Of a stretch of 64,000 nt of DNA, positions 13,301 through 27,112 are shown piece by piece (position 1 is the stretch's first letter; the number at the start of each line of letters is the position of its first letter). Source of the stretch: Pristionchus mayeri (lineage: Eukaryota > Nematoda > Chromadorea > Rhabditida > Neodiplogasteridae). A program made the translations under genes and the position numbers. The notes beneath the pieces are model-generated. The model had not been told where the DNA came from and ran no database searches. It saw only the letters and a list, made by a program, of their open reading frames with translations. The DNA lies in assembly GCA_036245805.1 (NCBI GenBank), contig BTRK01000007.1:620001-684000 (forward strand), written 5' to 3'.

Positions 13301-14955
13301 CGGGGATAGAGTAAACTTCGGGGATAGAGTAAACTTCGGGGATATGGGCAAACTTTTGGGATAGAGTAAACTTCGGGGATATGGGTAAACTTCGGGGATA
13401 GAGTAAACTTCGGGGATATGGGTAAACTTCGGGGATATGGGTAAACTTCGGGGATAGAGTAAACTTCGGGGATATGGGTAAACTTCGGGGATAGAGTAAA
13501 CTTCGGGAATATGGGTAAACTTCGGGGGTGGAGTAAACTTGGGGGGTAGAGTAAACTTCGGGGATAGAGTAAACTTCGGTGATACGGGTAAACTTCGGGG
13601 ATAGAGTAAACTTCGGGGATATGGGTAAACTTCGGGGATAGAGTAAACTTCGGGGATAGAGTAAACTTCGGGGATACGGGTTAACTTCGGGGATAGAGTA
13701 AACTTCGGGGATATGGGTAAACTTCGGGGATAGAGTAAACTTCGGGGATATGGGTAAACTTCGGGGATATGGGTAAACTTCGGGGATAGAGTAAACTTCG
13801 GGAATATGGGTAAACTTCGGGGGTGGAGTAAACTTGGGGGGTAGAGTAAACTTCGGGGATAGAGTAAACTTCGGTGATACGGGTAAACTTCGGGGATAGA
13901 GTAAACTTCGGGGATATGGGTAAACTTCGGGGATAGAGTAAACTTCGGGGATAGAGTAAACTTCGGGGATACGGGTTAACTTCGGGGATAGAGTAAACTT
14001 CGGGGATATGGGTAAACTTCGGGGATATGGGTAAACTTCGGGGATAGAGTAAACTTCGGGGATATGGGTAAACTTCGGGGATACAGTAAACTTCGGGGAT
14101 ATCGGTAAACTTCGGGGATAGAATAAACTTCGGGGATATGGGTAAACTTCGGGGATAGAGTAAACTTCGGGGATATGGGTAAACTTCGGGGATATGGGTA
14201 AACTACGGGGGTGGAGTAAACTTCGGGGATATGGGTAAACTTCGGGGATATGGGTAAACTTCGGGGATAGAGAGAGTAAACTTCGGGGATATGTGTAAAC
14301 TTCGGGGATAGAGTAAACTTCGGGGATATGGGTAAACTTCGGGAATATGGGTAAACTTCGGGGATAGAGTAAACTTCGGGGATATGGGTAAACTTCGGGG
14401 ATATGGGTAAACTTCGGGGATATGGGTAAACTTCGGGGATTTGGGTAAACTTCGGGGATAGAGTAAACATCGGGGATTTGGGTAAACTTCGGGGATAGAG
14501 TAAACTTCGGGGATAGAGTAAACTTCGGGGATATGGGCAAACTTCTGGGATAGAGTAAACTTCGGGGATATGGGTAAACTTCGGGGATAGAGTAAACTTC
14601 GGGGATAGAGTAAACTTCGGGGATACGGGTTAACTTCGGGGATAGAGTAAACTTCGGGGATATGGGTAAACTTCGGGGATAGAGTAAACTTCGGGGATAT
14701 GGGTAAACTTCGGGGATATGGGTAAACTTCGGGGATAGAGTAAACTTCGGGGATATGGGTAAACTTCGGGGATAGAGTAAACTTCGGGAATATGGGTAAA
14801 CTTCGGGGGTGGAGTAAACTTGGGGGGTAGAGTAAACTTCGGGGATAGAGTAAACTTCGGTGATACGGGTAAACTTCGGGGATAGAGTAAACTTCGGGGA
14901 TATGGGTAAACTTCGGGGATAGAGTAAACTTCGGGGATAGAGTAAACTTCGGGGA

Positions 14956-14966
14956 TACGGGTTAAC
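14956..14966. repeat. GTTAAC (HpaI-site) monomer variant, representative
   Basis: The variant monomer gatacggg is followed by ttaacttc instead of taaacttc, creating GTTAAC, the HpaI recognition site, at 14961-14966. The same variant recurs dozens of times from 12021 to the end of the window and is absent before that. On the - strand it creates a TAA, which with ctacggg accounts for where long open frames begin or end (for example at 13976, 14630, 15653 and 54084). Confidence 0.85.
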
Positions 14967-15102
14967 TTCGGGGATAGAGTAAACTTCGGGGATATGGGTA
15001 AACTTCGGGGATAGAGTAAACTTCGGGGATATGGGTAAACTTCGGGGATATGGGTAAACTTCGGGGATAGAGTAAACTTCGGGGATATGGGTAAACTTCG
15101 GG

Positions 15103-15345
15103 GATACAGTAAACTTCGGGGATATCGGTAAACTTCGGGGATAGAATAAACTTCGGGGATATGGGTAAACTTCGGGGATAGAGTAAACTTCGGGGATATG
15201 GGTAAACTTCGGGGATATGGGTAAACTACGGGGGTGGAGTAAACTTCGGGGATATGGGTAAACTTCGGGGATATGGGTAAACTTCGGGGATAGAGAGAGT
15301 AAACTTCGGGGATATGTGTAAACTTCGGGGATAGAGTAAACTTCG
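15103..15345. repeat. Composite cassette K (representative copy)
   Basis: This ordered run of rare monomers travels as a unit: gatacag, gatatcgg, gatagaat, several ordinary monomers, ctacgggggtggag, then atagagagag and atgtgt. I count 27 copies of its ctacggggg marker, at 14203, 15226, 16249, 17256, 18379, 18939, 21905, 23410, 24859, 26401, 28738, 30495, 30866, 31630, 32211, 32975, 33556, 36276, 49242, 50652, 52044, 52328, 57662, 58855, 61074, 62445 and 63396. Some are incomplete at the front (30495 is followed by a truncated tail). In block A the same order ends in ctttggggg instead. The ctacgg change makes TAG on the - strand and so ends some of the long open frames. Confidence 0.85.
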
Positions 15346-18249
15346 GGGATATGGGTAAACTTCGGGAATATGGGTAAACTTCGGGGATAGAGTAAACTTC
15401 GGGGATATGGGTAAACTTCGGGGATATGGGTAAACTTCGGGGATATGGGTAAACTTCGGGGATTTGGGTAAACTTCGGGGATAGAGTAAACATCGGGGAT
15501 TTGGGTAAACTTCGGGGATAGAGTAAACTTCGGGGATAGAGTAAACTTCGGGGATATGGGCAAACTTCTGGGATAGAGTAAACTTCGGGGATATGGGTAA
15601 ACTTCGGGGATAGAGTAAACTTCGGGGATAGAGTAAACTTCGGGGATACGGGTTAACTTCGGGGATAGAGTAAACTTCGGGGATATGGGTAAACTTCGGG
15701 GATAGAGTAAACTTCGGGGATATGGGTAAACTTCGGGGATATGGGTAAACTTCGGGGATAGAGTAAACTTCGGGGATATGGGTAAACTTCGGGGATAGAG
15801 TAAACTTCGGGAATATGGGTAAACTTCGGGGGTGGAGTAAACTTGGGGGGTAGAGTAAACTTCGGGGATAGAGTAAACTTCGGTGATACGGGTAAACTTC
15901 GGGGATAGAGTAAACTTCGGGGATATGGGTAAACTTCGGGGATAGAGTAAACTTCGGGGATAGAGTAAACTTCGGGGATACGGGTTAACTTCGGGGATAG
16001 AGTAAACTTCGGGGATATGGGTAAACTTCGGGGATAGAGTAAACTTCGGGGATATGGGTAAACTTCGGGGATATGGGTAAACTTCGGGGATAGAGTAAAC
16101 TTCGGGGATATGGGTAAACTTCGGGGATACAGTAAACTTCGGGGATATCGGTAAACTTCGGGGATAGAATAAACTTCGGGGATATGGGTAAACTTCGGGG
16201 ATAGAGTAAACTTCGGGGATATGGGTAAACTTCGGGGATATGGGTAAACTACGGGGGTGGAGTAAACTTCGGGGATATGGGTAAACTTCGGGGATATGGG
16301 TAAACTTCGGGGATAGAGAGAGTAAACTTCGGGGATATGTGTAAACTTCGGGGATAGAGTAAACTTCGGGGATATGGGTAAACTTCGGGAATATGGGTAA
16401 ACTTCGGGGATAGAGTAAACTTCGGGGATATGGGTAAACTTCGGGGATATGGGTAAACTTCGGGGATATGGGTAAACTTCGGGGATTTGGGTAAACTTCG
16501 GGGATAGAGTAAACATCGGGGATTTGGGTAAACTTCGGGGATAGAGTAAACTTCGGGGATAGAGTAAACTTCGGGGATATGGGCAAACTTCTGGGATAGA
16601 GTAAACTTCGGGGATATGGGTAAACTTCGGGGATAGAGTAAACTTCGGGGATATGGGTAAACTTCGGGGATATGGGTAAACTTCGGGGATAGAGTAAACT
16701 TCGGGGATATGGGTAAACTTCGGGGATAGAGTAAACTTCGGGAATATGGGTAAACTTCGGGGGTGGAGTAAACTTGGGGGGTAGAGTAAACTTCGGGGAT
16801 AGAGTAAACTTCGGTGATACGGGTAAACTTCGGGGATATGGGTAAACTTCGGGGATAGAGTAAACTTCGGGGATTTGGGTAAACTTCGGAGATAGAGTAA
16901 ACTTCGGGGATATGGGTAAACTTCGGGGATATGGGTAAACTTCGGGGGTGGAGTAAACTTCGGGGATATGGGTAAACTTCGGGGATAGAGTAAACTTCGG
17001 GGATATGGGTAAACTTCGGGGATAGAGTAAACTTCGGGGATATGGGTAAACTTCGGGGATATGGGTAAACTTCGGGGATATGGGTAAACTTCGGGGATAT
17101 GGGTAAACTTCGGGGGTGGAGTAAACTTCGGGGATATGGGTAAACTTCGGGGATAGAGTAAACTTCGGGGATAGAATAAACTTCGGGGATATGGGTAAAC
17201 TTCGGGGATAGAGTAAACTTCGGGGATATGGGTAAACTTCGGGGATATGGGTAAACTACGGGGGTGGAGTAAACTTCGGGGATATGGGTAAACTTCGGGG
17301 ATATGGGTAAACTTCGGGGATAGAGAGAGTAAACTTCGGGGATATGTGTAAACTTCGGGGATAGAGTAAACTTCGGGGATATGGGTAAACTTCGGGGATA
17401 TGGGTAAACTTCGGGGATAGAGTAAACTTCGGGGATATGGGTAAACTTCGGGGATACAGTAAACTTCGGGGATATCGGTAAACTTCGGGGATAGAGTAAA
17501 CTTCGGGGATATGGGTAAACTTCGGGGATAGAGTAAACTTCGGGAATATGGGTAAACTTCGGGGGTGGAGTAAACTTGGGGGGTAGAGTAAACTTCGGGG
17601 ATAGAGTAAACTTCGGTGATACGGGTAAACTTCGGGGATATGGGTAAACTTCGGGGATAGAGTAAACTTCGGGGATTTGGGTAAACTTCGGGGATTTGGG
17701 TAAACTTCGGGGATAGAGAGAGTAAACTTCGGGGATATGTGTAAACTTCGGGGATAGAGTAAACTTCGGGGATATGGGTAAACTTCGGGAATATGGGTAA
17801 ACTTCGGGGATAGAGTAAACTTCGGGGATATGGGTAAACTTCGGGGATATGGGTAAACTTCGGGGATATGGGTAAACTTCGGGGATTTGGGTAAACTTCG
17901 GGGATAGAGTAAACATCGGGGATTTGGGTAAACTTCGGGGATAGAGTAAACTTCGGGGATAGAGTAAACTTCGGGGATATGGGCAAACTTCTGGGATAGA
18001 GTAAACTTCGGGGATATGGGTAAACTTCGGGGATAGAGTAAACTTCGGGGATATGGGTAAACTTCGGGGATATGGGTAAACTTCGGGGATATGGGTAAAC
18101 TTCGGGGATATGGGTAAACTTCGGGGGTGGAGTAAACTTCGGGGATATGGGTAAACTTCGGGGATAGAGTAAACTTCGGGGATATGGGTAAACTTCGGGG
18201 ATAGAGTAAACTTCGGGGATATGGGTAAACTTCGGGGATATGGGTAAAC

Positions 18250-19270
18250 TTCGGGGATACAGTAAACTTCGGGGATATCGGTAAACTTCGGGGATAGAAT
18301 AAACTTCGGGGATATGGGTAAACTTCGGGGATAGAGTAAACTTCGGGGATATGGGTAAACTTCGGGGATATGGGTAAACTACGGGGGTGGAGTAAACTTC
18401 GGGGATATGGGTAAACTTCGGGGATAGAGAGAGTAAACTTCGGGGATATGTGTAAACTTCGGGGATAGAGTAAACTTCGGGGATATGGGTAAACTTCGGG
18501 AATATGGGTAAACTTCGGGGATAGAGTAAACTTCGGGGATATGGGTAAACTTCGGGTATAGAGTAAACTTCGGGGATTTGGGTAAACTTCGGGGATAGAG
18601 TAAACATCGGGGATTTGGGTAAACTTCGGGGATAGAGTAAACTTCGGGGATAGAGTAAACTTCGGGGATATGGGCAAACTTCTGGGATAGAGTAAACTTC
18701 GGGGATATGGGTAAACTTCGGGGATAGAGTAAACTTCGGGGATATGGGTAAACTTCGGGGATAGAGTAAACTTCGGGGATATGGGTAAACTTCGGGGATA
18801 TGGGTAAACTTCGGGGATACAGTAAACTTCGGGGATATCGGTAAACTTCGGGGATAGAATAAACTTCGGGGATATGGGTAAACTTCGGGGATAGAGTAAA
18901 CTTCGGGGATATGGGTAAACTTCGGGGATATGGGTAAACTACGGGGGTGGAGTAAACTTCGGGGATATGGGTAAACTTCGGGGATAGAGAGAGTAAACTT
19001 CGGGGATATGTGTAAACTTCGGGGATAGAGTAAACTTCGGGGATATGGGTAAACTTCGGGAATATGGGTAAACTTCGGGGATAGAGTAAACTTCGGGGAT
19101 ATGGGTAAACTTCGGGTATAGAGTAAACTTCGGGGATTTGGGTAAACTTCGGGGATAGAGTAAACATCGGGGATTTGGGTAAACTTCGGGGATAGAGTAA
19201 ACTTCGGGGATAGAGTAAACTTCGGGGATAGAGTAAACTTCGGGGATATGGGCAAACTTCTGGGATAGAG
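18250..19270. repeat. Higher-order repeat with 560-bp period (578 bp at its end)
   Basis: Two copies are seen. The gatacag run starts near 18251 and 18811, and ctacggggg lies at 18379 and 18939. A private gggtatagag variant follows in both. The cttctggg marker is 578 bp apart (18681 and 19259), because the second copy has one extra 18-bp atagag monomer near 19.2 kb. Confidence 0.85.
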
Positions 19271-21239
19271 TAAACTTCGGGGATATGGGTAAACTTCGGG
19301 GATAGAGTAAACTTCGGGGATATGGGTAAACTTCGGGGATATGGGTAAACTTCGGGGATAGAGTAAACTTCGGGGATATGGGTAAACTTCGGGGATAGAG
19401 TAAACTTCGGGAATATGGGTAAACTTCGGGGGTGGAGTAAACTTGGGGGGTAGAGTAAACTTCGGGGATAGAGTAAACTTCGGTGATACGGGTAAACTTC
19501 GGGGATAGAGTAAACTTCGGGGATATGGGTAAACTTCGGGGATAGAGTAAACTTCGGGGATACGGGTTAACTTCGGGGATAGAGTAAACTTCGGGGATAT
19601 GGGTAAACTTCGGGGATAGAGTAAACTTCGGGGATATGGGTAAACTTCGGGGATATGGGTAAACTTCGGGGATAGAGTAAACTTCGGGGATATGGGTAAA
19701 CTTCGGGAATATGGGTAAACTTCGGGGATAGAGTAAACTTCGGGGATATGGGTAAACTTCGGGGATATGGGTAAACTTCGGGGATAGAGTAAACTTCGGG
19801 GATATGGGTAAACTTCGGGGATATGGGTAAACTTCGGGGATAGAGTAAACTTCGGGGATATGGGTAAACTTCGGGGATAGAGTAAACTTCGGGGATACGG
19901 GTTAACTTCGGGGATAGAGTAAACTTCGGGGATATGGGTAAACTTCGGGGATAGAGTAAACTTCGGGGATATGGGTAAACTTCGGGGATATGGGTAAACT
20001 TCGGGGATAGAGTAAACTTCGGGGATATGGGTAAACTTCGGGGATAGAGTAAACTTCGGGGATACGGGTTAACTTCGGGGATAGAGTAAACTTCGGGGAT
20101 ATGGGTAAACTTCGGGGATAGAGTAAACTTCGGGGATATGGGTAAACTTCGGGGATATGGGTAAACTTCGGGGATAGAGTAAACTTCGGGGATAGAGTAA
20201 ACTTCGGGGATATGGGTAAACTTCGGGGATAGAGTAAACTTCGGGGATATGGGTAAACTTCGGTGATACGGGTAAACTTCGGGGATAGAGTAAACTTCGG
20301 GGATATGGGTAAACTTCGGGGATAGAGTAAACTTCGGGGATACGGGTTAACTTCGGGGATAGAGTAAACTTCGGGGATATGGGTAAACTTCGGGGATAGA
20401 GTAAACTTCGGGGATATGGGTAAACTTCGGGGATATGGGTAAACTTCGGGGATAGAGTAAACTTCGGGGATAGAGTAAACTTCGGGGATATGGGTAAACT
20501 TCGGGGATAGAGTAAACTTCGGGGATATGGGTAAACTTCGGGGATATGGGTAAACTTCGGGGATAGAGTAAACTTCGGGGATATGGGTAAACTTCGGGGA
20601 TATGGGTAAACTTCGGGGATAGAGTAAACTTCGGGGATATGGGTAAACTTCGGGGATAGAGTAAACTTCGGGAATATGGGTAAACTTCGGGGGTGGAGTA
20701 AACTTGGGGGGTAGAGTAAACTTCGGGGATAGAGTAAACTTCGGTGATACGGGTAAACTTCGGGGATAGAGTAAACTTCGGGGATATGGGTAAACTTCGG
20801 GGATAGAGTAAACTTCGGGGATAGAGTAAACTTCGGGGATACGGGTTAACTTCGGGGATAGAGTAAACTTCGGGGATATGGGTAAACTTCGGGGATAGAG
20901 TAAACTTCGGGGATATGGGTAAACTTCGGGGATATGGGTAAACTTCGGGGATAGAGTAAACTTCGGGGATATGGGTAAACTTCGGGGATAGAGTAAACTT
21001 CGGGGATATGGGTAAACTTCGGGGATATGGGTAAACTTCGGGGATACAGTAAACTTCGGGGATATGGGTAAACTTCGGGAATATGGGTAAACTTCGGGGG
21101 TGGAGTAAACTTGGGGGGTAGAGTAAACTTCGGGGATAGAGTAAACTTCGGTGATACGGGTAAACTTCGGGGATAGAGTAAACTTCGGGGATATGGGTAA
21201 ACTTCGAGGATAGAGTAAACTTCGGGGATAGAGTAAACT

Positions 21240-24200
21240 TCGGGGATACGGGTTAACTTCGGGGATAGAGTAAACTTCGGGGATATGGGTAAACTTCGGG
21301 GATAGAGTAAACTTCGGGGATATGGGTAAACTTCGGGGATATGGGTAAACTTCGGGGATAGAGTAAACTTCGGGGATATGGGTAAACTTCGGGGATATGG
21401 GTAAACTTCGGGGATAGAGTAAACTTCGGGGATATGGGTAAACTTCGGGGATAGAGTAAACTTCGGGAATATGGGTAAACTTCGGGGGTGGAGTAAACTT
21501 GGGGGGTAGAGTAAACTTCGGGGATAGAGTAAACTTCGGTGATACGGGTAAACTTCGGGGATAGAGTAAACTTCGGGGATATGGGTAAACTTCGGGGATA
21601 GAGTAAACTTCGGGGATAGAGTAAACTTCGGGGATACGGGTTAACTTCGGGGATAGAGTAAACTTCGGGGATATGGGTAAACTTCGGGGATAGAGTAAAC
21701 TTCGGGGATATGGGTAAACTTCGGGGATAGAGTAAACTTCGGGGATATGGGTAAACTTCGGGGATATGGGTAAACTTCGGGGATACAGTAAACTTCGGGG
21801 ATATCGGTAAACTTCGGGGATAGAATAAACTTCGGGGATATGGGTAAACTTCGGGGATAGAGTAAACTTCGGGGATATGGGTAAACTTCGGGGATATGGG
21901 TAAACTACGGGGGTGGAGTAAACTTCGGGGATATGGGTAAACTTCGGGGATATGGGTAAACTTCGGGGATAGAGAGAGTAAACTTCGGGGATATGTGTAA
22001 ACTTCGGGGATAGAGTAAACTTCGGGGATATGGGTAAACTTCGGGAATATGGGTAAACTTCGGGGATAGAGTAAACTTCGGGGATATGGGTAAACTTCGG
22101 GGATATGGGTAAACTTCGGGGATACAGTAAACTTCGGGGATATCGGTAAACTTCGGGAATATGGGTAAACTTCGGGGGTGGAGTAAACTTGGGGGGTAGA
22201 GTAAACTTCGGGGATAGAGTAAACTTCGGTGATACGGGTAAACTTCGGGGATAGAGTAAACTTCGGGGATATGGGTAAACTTCGGGGATAGAGTAAACTT
22301 CGGGGATACGGGTTAACTTCGGGGATAGAGTAAACTTCGGGGATATGGGTAAACTTCGGGGATAGAGTAAACTTCGGGGATATGGGTAAACTTCGGGGAT
22401 ATGGGTAAACTTCGGGGATAGAGTAAACTTCGGGGATATGGGTAAACTTCGGGAATATGGGTAAACTTCGGGGGTGGAGTAAACTTGGGGGGTAGAGTAA
22501 ACTTCGGGGATAGAGTAAACTTCGGTGATACGGGTAAACTTCGGGGATAGAGTAAACTTCGGGGATATGGGTAAACTTCGGGGATAGAGTAAACTTCGGG
22601 GATAGAGTAAACTTCGGGGATACGGGTTAACTTCGGGGATAGAGTAAACTTCGGGGATATGGGTAAACTTCGGGGATATGTGTAAACTTCGGGGATAGAG
22701 TAAACTTCGGGGATATGGGTAAACTTCGGGGATATGGGTAAACTTCGGGGATAGAGTAAACTTCGGGGATATGGGTAAACTTCGGGGATAGAGTAAACTT
22801 CGGGAATATGGGTAAACTTCGGGGGTCGAGTAAACTTGGGGGGTAGAGTAAACTTCGGGGATAGAGTAAACTTCGGTGATACGGGTAAACTTCGGGGATA
22901 GAGTAAACTTCGGTGATACGGGTAAACTTCGGGGATATGGGTAAACTTCGGGGATAGAGTAAACTTCGGGGATAGAGTAAACTTCGGGGATACGGGTTAA
23001 CTTCGGGGATAGAGTAAACTTCGGGGATATGGGTAAACTTCGGGGATAGAGTAAACTTCGGGGATATGGGTAAACTTCGGGGATATGGGTAAACTTCGGG
23101 GATAGAGTAAACTTCGGGGATATGGGTAAACTTCGGGGATAGAGTAAACTTCGGGGATATGGGTAAACTTCGGGGATAGAGTAAACTTCGGGGATATGGG
23201 TAAACTTCGGGGATATGGGTAAACTTCGGGGATAGAGTAAACTTCGGGGATATGGGTAAACTTCGGGGATATGGGTAAACTTCGGGGATACAGTAAACTT
23301 CGGGGATATCGGTAAACTTCGGGGATAGAATAAACTTCGGGGATATGGGTAAACTTCGGGGATAGAGTAAACTTCGGGGATATGGGTAAACTTCGGGGAT
23401 ATGGGTAAACTACGGGGGTGGAGTAAACTTCGGGGATATGGGTAAACTTCGGGGATATGGGTAAACTTCGGGGATAGAGAGAGTAAACTTCGGGGATATG
23501 TGTAAACTTCGGGGATAGAGTAAACTTCGGGGATATGGGTAAACTTCGGGGATATGGGTAAACTTCGGGGATAGAGTAAACTTCGGGGATATGGGTAAAC
23601 TTCGGGGATATGGGTAAACTTCGGGGATAGAGTAAACTTCGGGGATATGGGTAAACTTCGGGGATAGAGTAAACTTCGGGAATATGGGTAAACTTCGGGG
23701 GTGGAGTAAACTTGGGGGGTAGAGTAAACTTCGGGGATAGAGTAAACTTCGGTGATACGGGTAAACTTCGGGGATAGAGTAAACTTCGGGGATATGGGTA
23801 AACTTCGGGGATAGAGTAAACTTCGGGGATAGAGTAAACTTCGGGGATACGGGTTAACTTCGGGGATAGAGTAAACTTCGGGGATATGGGTAAACTTCGG
23901 GGATAGAGTAAACTTCGGGGATATGGGTAAACTTCGGGGATATGGGTAAACTTCGGGGATAGAGTAAACTTCGGGGATATGGGTAAACTTCGGGGATAGA
24001 GTAAACTTCGGGGATATGGGTAAACTTCGGGGATATGGGTAAACTTCGGGGATAGAGTAAACTTCGGGGATATGGGTAAACTTCGGGGATAGAGTAAACT
24101 TCGGGAATATGGGTAAACTTCGGGGGTGGAGTAAACTTGGGGGATACGGGTTAACTTCGGGGATAGAGTAAACTTCGGGGATATGGGTAAACTTCGGGGA

Positions 24201-27112
24201 TAGAGTAAACTTCGGGGATATGGGTAAACTTCGGGGATATGGGTAAACTTCGGGGATAGAGTAAACTTCGGGGATATGGGTAAACTTCGGGGATATGGGT
24301 AAACTTCGGGGATAGAGTAAACTTCGGGGATATGGGTAAACTTCGGGGATAGAGTAAACTTCGGGAATATGGGTAAACTTCGGGGGTGGAGTAAACTTGG
24401 GGGGTAGAGTAAACTTCGGGGATAGAGTAAACTTCGGTGATACGGGTAAACTTCGGGGATAGAGTAAACTTCGGGGATATGGGTAAACTTCGGGGATAGA
24501 GTAAACTTTGGGGATAGAGTAAACTTCGGGGATACGGGTTAACTTCGGGGATAGAGTAAACTTCGGGGATATGGGTAAACTTCGGGGATAGAGTAAACTT
24601 CGGGGATATGGGTAAACTTCGGGGATATGGGTAAACTTCGGGGATAGAGTAAACTTCGGGGATATGGGTAAACTTCGGGGATAGAGTAAACTTCGGGGAT
24701 ATGGGTAAACTTCGGGGATATGGGTAAACTTCGGGGATACAGTAAACTTCGGGGATATCGGTAAACTTCGGGGATAGAATAAACTTCGGGGATATGGGTA
24801 AACTTCGGGGATAGAGTAAACTTCGGGGATATGGGTAAACTTCGGGGATATGGGTAAACTACGGGGGTGGAGTAAACTTCGGGGATATGGGTAAACTTCG
24901 GGGATATGGGTAAACTTCGGGGATAGAGAGAGTAAACTTCGGGGATATGTGTAAACTTCGGGGATAGAGTAAACTTCGGGGATATGGGTAAACTTCGGGA
25001 ATATGGGTAAACTTCGGGGATAGAGTAAACTTCGGGGATATGGGTAAACTTCGGGGATATGGGTAAACTTCGGGGATACAGTAAACTTCGGGGATATCGG
25101 TAAACTTCGGGAATATGGGTAAACTTCGGGGGTGGAGTAAACTTGGGGGGTAGAGTAAACTTCGGGGATAGAGTAAACTTCGGTGATACGGGTAAACTTC
25201 GGGGATAGAGTAAACTTCGGGGATATGGGTAAACTTCGGGGATAGAGTAAACTTCGGGGATACGGGTTAACTTCGGGGATAGAGTAAACTTCGGGGATAT
25301 GGGTAAACTTCGGGGATAGAGTAAACTTCGGGGATATGGGTAAACTTCGGGGATATGGGTAAACTTCGGGGATAGAGTAAACTTCGGGGATATGGGTAAA
25401 CTTCGGGAATATGGGTAAACTTCGGGGGTGGAGTAAACTTGGGGGGTAGAGTAAACTTCGGGGATAGAGTAAACTTCGGTGATACGGGTAAACTTCGGGG
25501 ATAGAGTAAACTTCGGGGATATGGGTAAACTTCGGGGATAGAGTAAACTTCGGGGATAGAGTAAACTTCGGGGATACGGGTTAACTTCGGGGATAGAGTA
25601 AACTTCGGGGATATGGGTAAACTTCGGGGATAGAGTAAACTTCGGGGATATGGGTAAACTTCGGGGATATGGGTAAACTTCGGGGATAGAGTAAACTTCG
25701 GGGATATGGGTAAACTTCGGGGATATGGGTAAACTTCGGGGATAGAGTAAACTTCGGGGATATGGGTAAACTTCGGGGATAGAGTAAACTTCGGGAATAT
25801 GGGTAAACTTCGGGGGTGGAGTAAACTTGGGGGGTAGAGTAAACTTCGGGGATAGAGTAAACTTCGGTGATACGGGTAAACTTCGGGGATAGAGTAAACT
25901 TCGGTGATACGGGTAAACTTCGGGGATATGGGTAAACTTCGGGGATAGAGTAAACTTCGGGGATAGAGTAAACTTCGGGGATACGGGTTAACTTCGGGGA
26001 TAGAGTAAACTTCGGGGATATGGGTAAACTTCGGGGATAGAGTAAACTTCGGGGATATGGGTAAACTTCGGGGATATGGGTAAACTTCGGGGATAGAGTA
26101 AACTTCGGGGATATGGGTAAACTTCGGGGATAGAGTAAACTTCGGGGATATGGGTAAACTTCGGGGATAGAGTAAACTTCGGGGATATGGGTAAACTTCG
26201 GGGATATGGGTAAACTTCGGGGATAGAGTAAACTTCGGGGATATGGGTAAACTTCGGGGATATGGGTAAACTTCGGGGATACAGTAAACTTCGGGGATAT
26301 CGGTAAACTTCGGGGATAGAATAAACTTCGGGGATATGGGTAAACTTCGGGGATAGAGTAAACTTCGGGGATATGGGTAAACTTCGGGGATATGGGTAAA
26401 CTACGGGGGTGGAGTAAACTTCGGGGATATGGGTAAACTTCGGGGATATGGGTAAACTTCGGGGATAGAGAGAGTAAACTTCGGGGATATGTGTAAACTT
26501 CGGGGATAGAGTAAACTTCGGGGATATGGGTAAACTTCGGGGATATGGGTAAACTTCGGGGATAGAGTAAACTTCGGGGATATGGGTAAACTTCGGGGAT
26601 ATGGGTAAACTTCGGGGATAGAGTAAACTTCGGGGATATGGGTAAACTTCGGGGATAGAGTAAACTTCGGGAATATGGGTAAACTTCGGGGGTGGAGTAA
26701 ACTTGGGGGGTAGAGTAAACTTCGGGGATAGAGTAAACTTCGGTGATACGGGTAAACTTCGGGGATAGAGTAAACTTCGGGGATATGGGTAAACTTCGGG
26801 GATAGAGTAAACTTCGGGGATAGAGTAAACTTCGGGGATACGGGTTAACTTCGGGGATAGAGTAAACTTCGGGGATATGGGTAAACTTCGGGGATAGAGT
26901 AAACTTCGGGGATATGGGTAAACTTCGGGGATATGGGTAAACTTCGGGGATAGAGTAAACTTCGGGGATATGGGTAAACTTCGGGGATAGAGTAAACTTC
27001 GGGGATATGGGTAAACTTCGGGGATATGGGTAAACTTCGGGGATAGAGTAAACTTCGGGGATATGGGTAAACTTCGGGGATAGAGTAAACTTCGGGAATA
27101 TGGGTAAACTTC
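21240..27112. repeat. Large tandem duplication, period about 2.9-3.0 kb
   Basis: About 21.24-24.13 kb recurs at about 24.15-27.11 kb. Offsets step in whole monomers. The ttaac pairs 21253/24151 and 21641/24539 give 2898. The pairs ctacggggg 21905/24859 and ttaac 22313/25267 give 2954. The double ggtgatacggg markers 22872/25863 and ctacggggg 23410/26401 give 2991. The steps of 56 bp (19+18+19) and 37 bp are monomer-exact insertions in the second copy. The junction between the copies coincides with the chimeric monomer at 24132-24150. Confidence 0.85.
24132..24150. repeat. Chimeric monomer at duplication junction
   Basis: This 19-bp monomer, taaacttgggggatacggg, joins the left part of the cttggggggtagag monomer to the right part of the gatacggg monomer. 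It sits between gggggtggag and ttaac. In the second copy of the duplication the ggggg marker (27113) and the next ttaac (27270) are 157 bp apart; here they are 29 bp apart (24122 to 24151). The missing 128 bp equals exactly five 18-mers and two 19-mers. Unequal recombination inside a monomer is the simplest reading. A C-to-G change plus a separate deletion is the alternative. Confidence 0.75.

Larger units (their letters stand above)
13681..16652. repeat. Higher-order repeat with 1023-bp period, about three copies
   Basis: Markers recur every 1023 bp: ttaac at 14630/15653 and 14962/15985, ctacggggg at 14203/15226/16249, and cttctggg at 14543/15566/16589. The first copy, starting near 13681, is 949 bp between equivalent ttaac sites. 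It is shorter by 74 bp, exactly two 37-bp dimers, with one dimer missing in each of two places. This is one of the cleanest higher-order units in the window. Confidence 0.9.
11580..19600. repeat. Array block B (GTTAAC, acatcgg and cttctggg variants)
   Basis: This block starts where gatttggg/acatcgg pairs, gatgtgggcaaacttttggg and then gatacgggttaac become regular. Copies of ttaac lie at 12021, 12980, 13681, 13976, 14630, 14962, 15653 and 15985. The cttctggg variant marks the end of several higher-order units (near 14543, 15566, 16589, 18681 and 19259). It contains the 959-, 1023- and 560-bp higher-order repeats listed separately. The block edges are judged from variant content and are approximate. 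Confidence 0.7.

Noticed and set aside
2250..19255. Very long - strand open frames as coding genes for proline-rich repeat proteins
   Set aside because: All three - strand frames are open over the same DNA, the 19-bp monomer rotates the frame, no non-repeat domain or signal peptide exists, and frames end only at two recurrent monomer variants.
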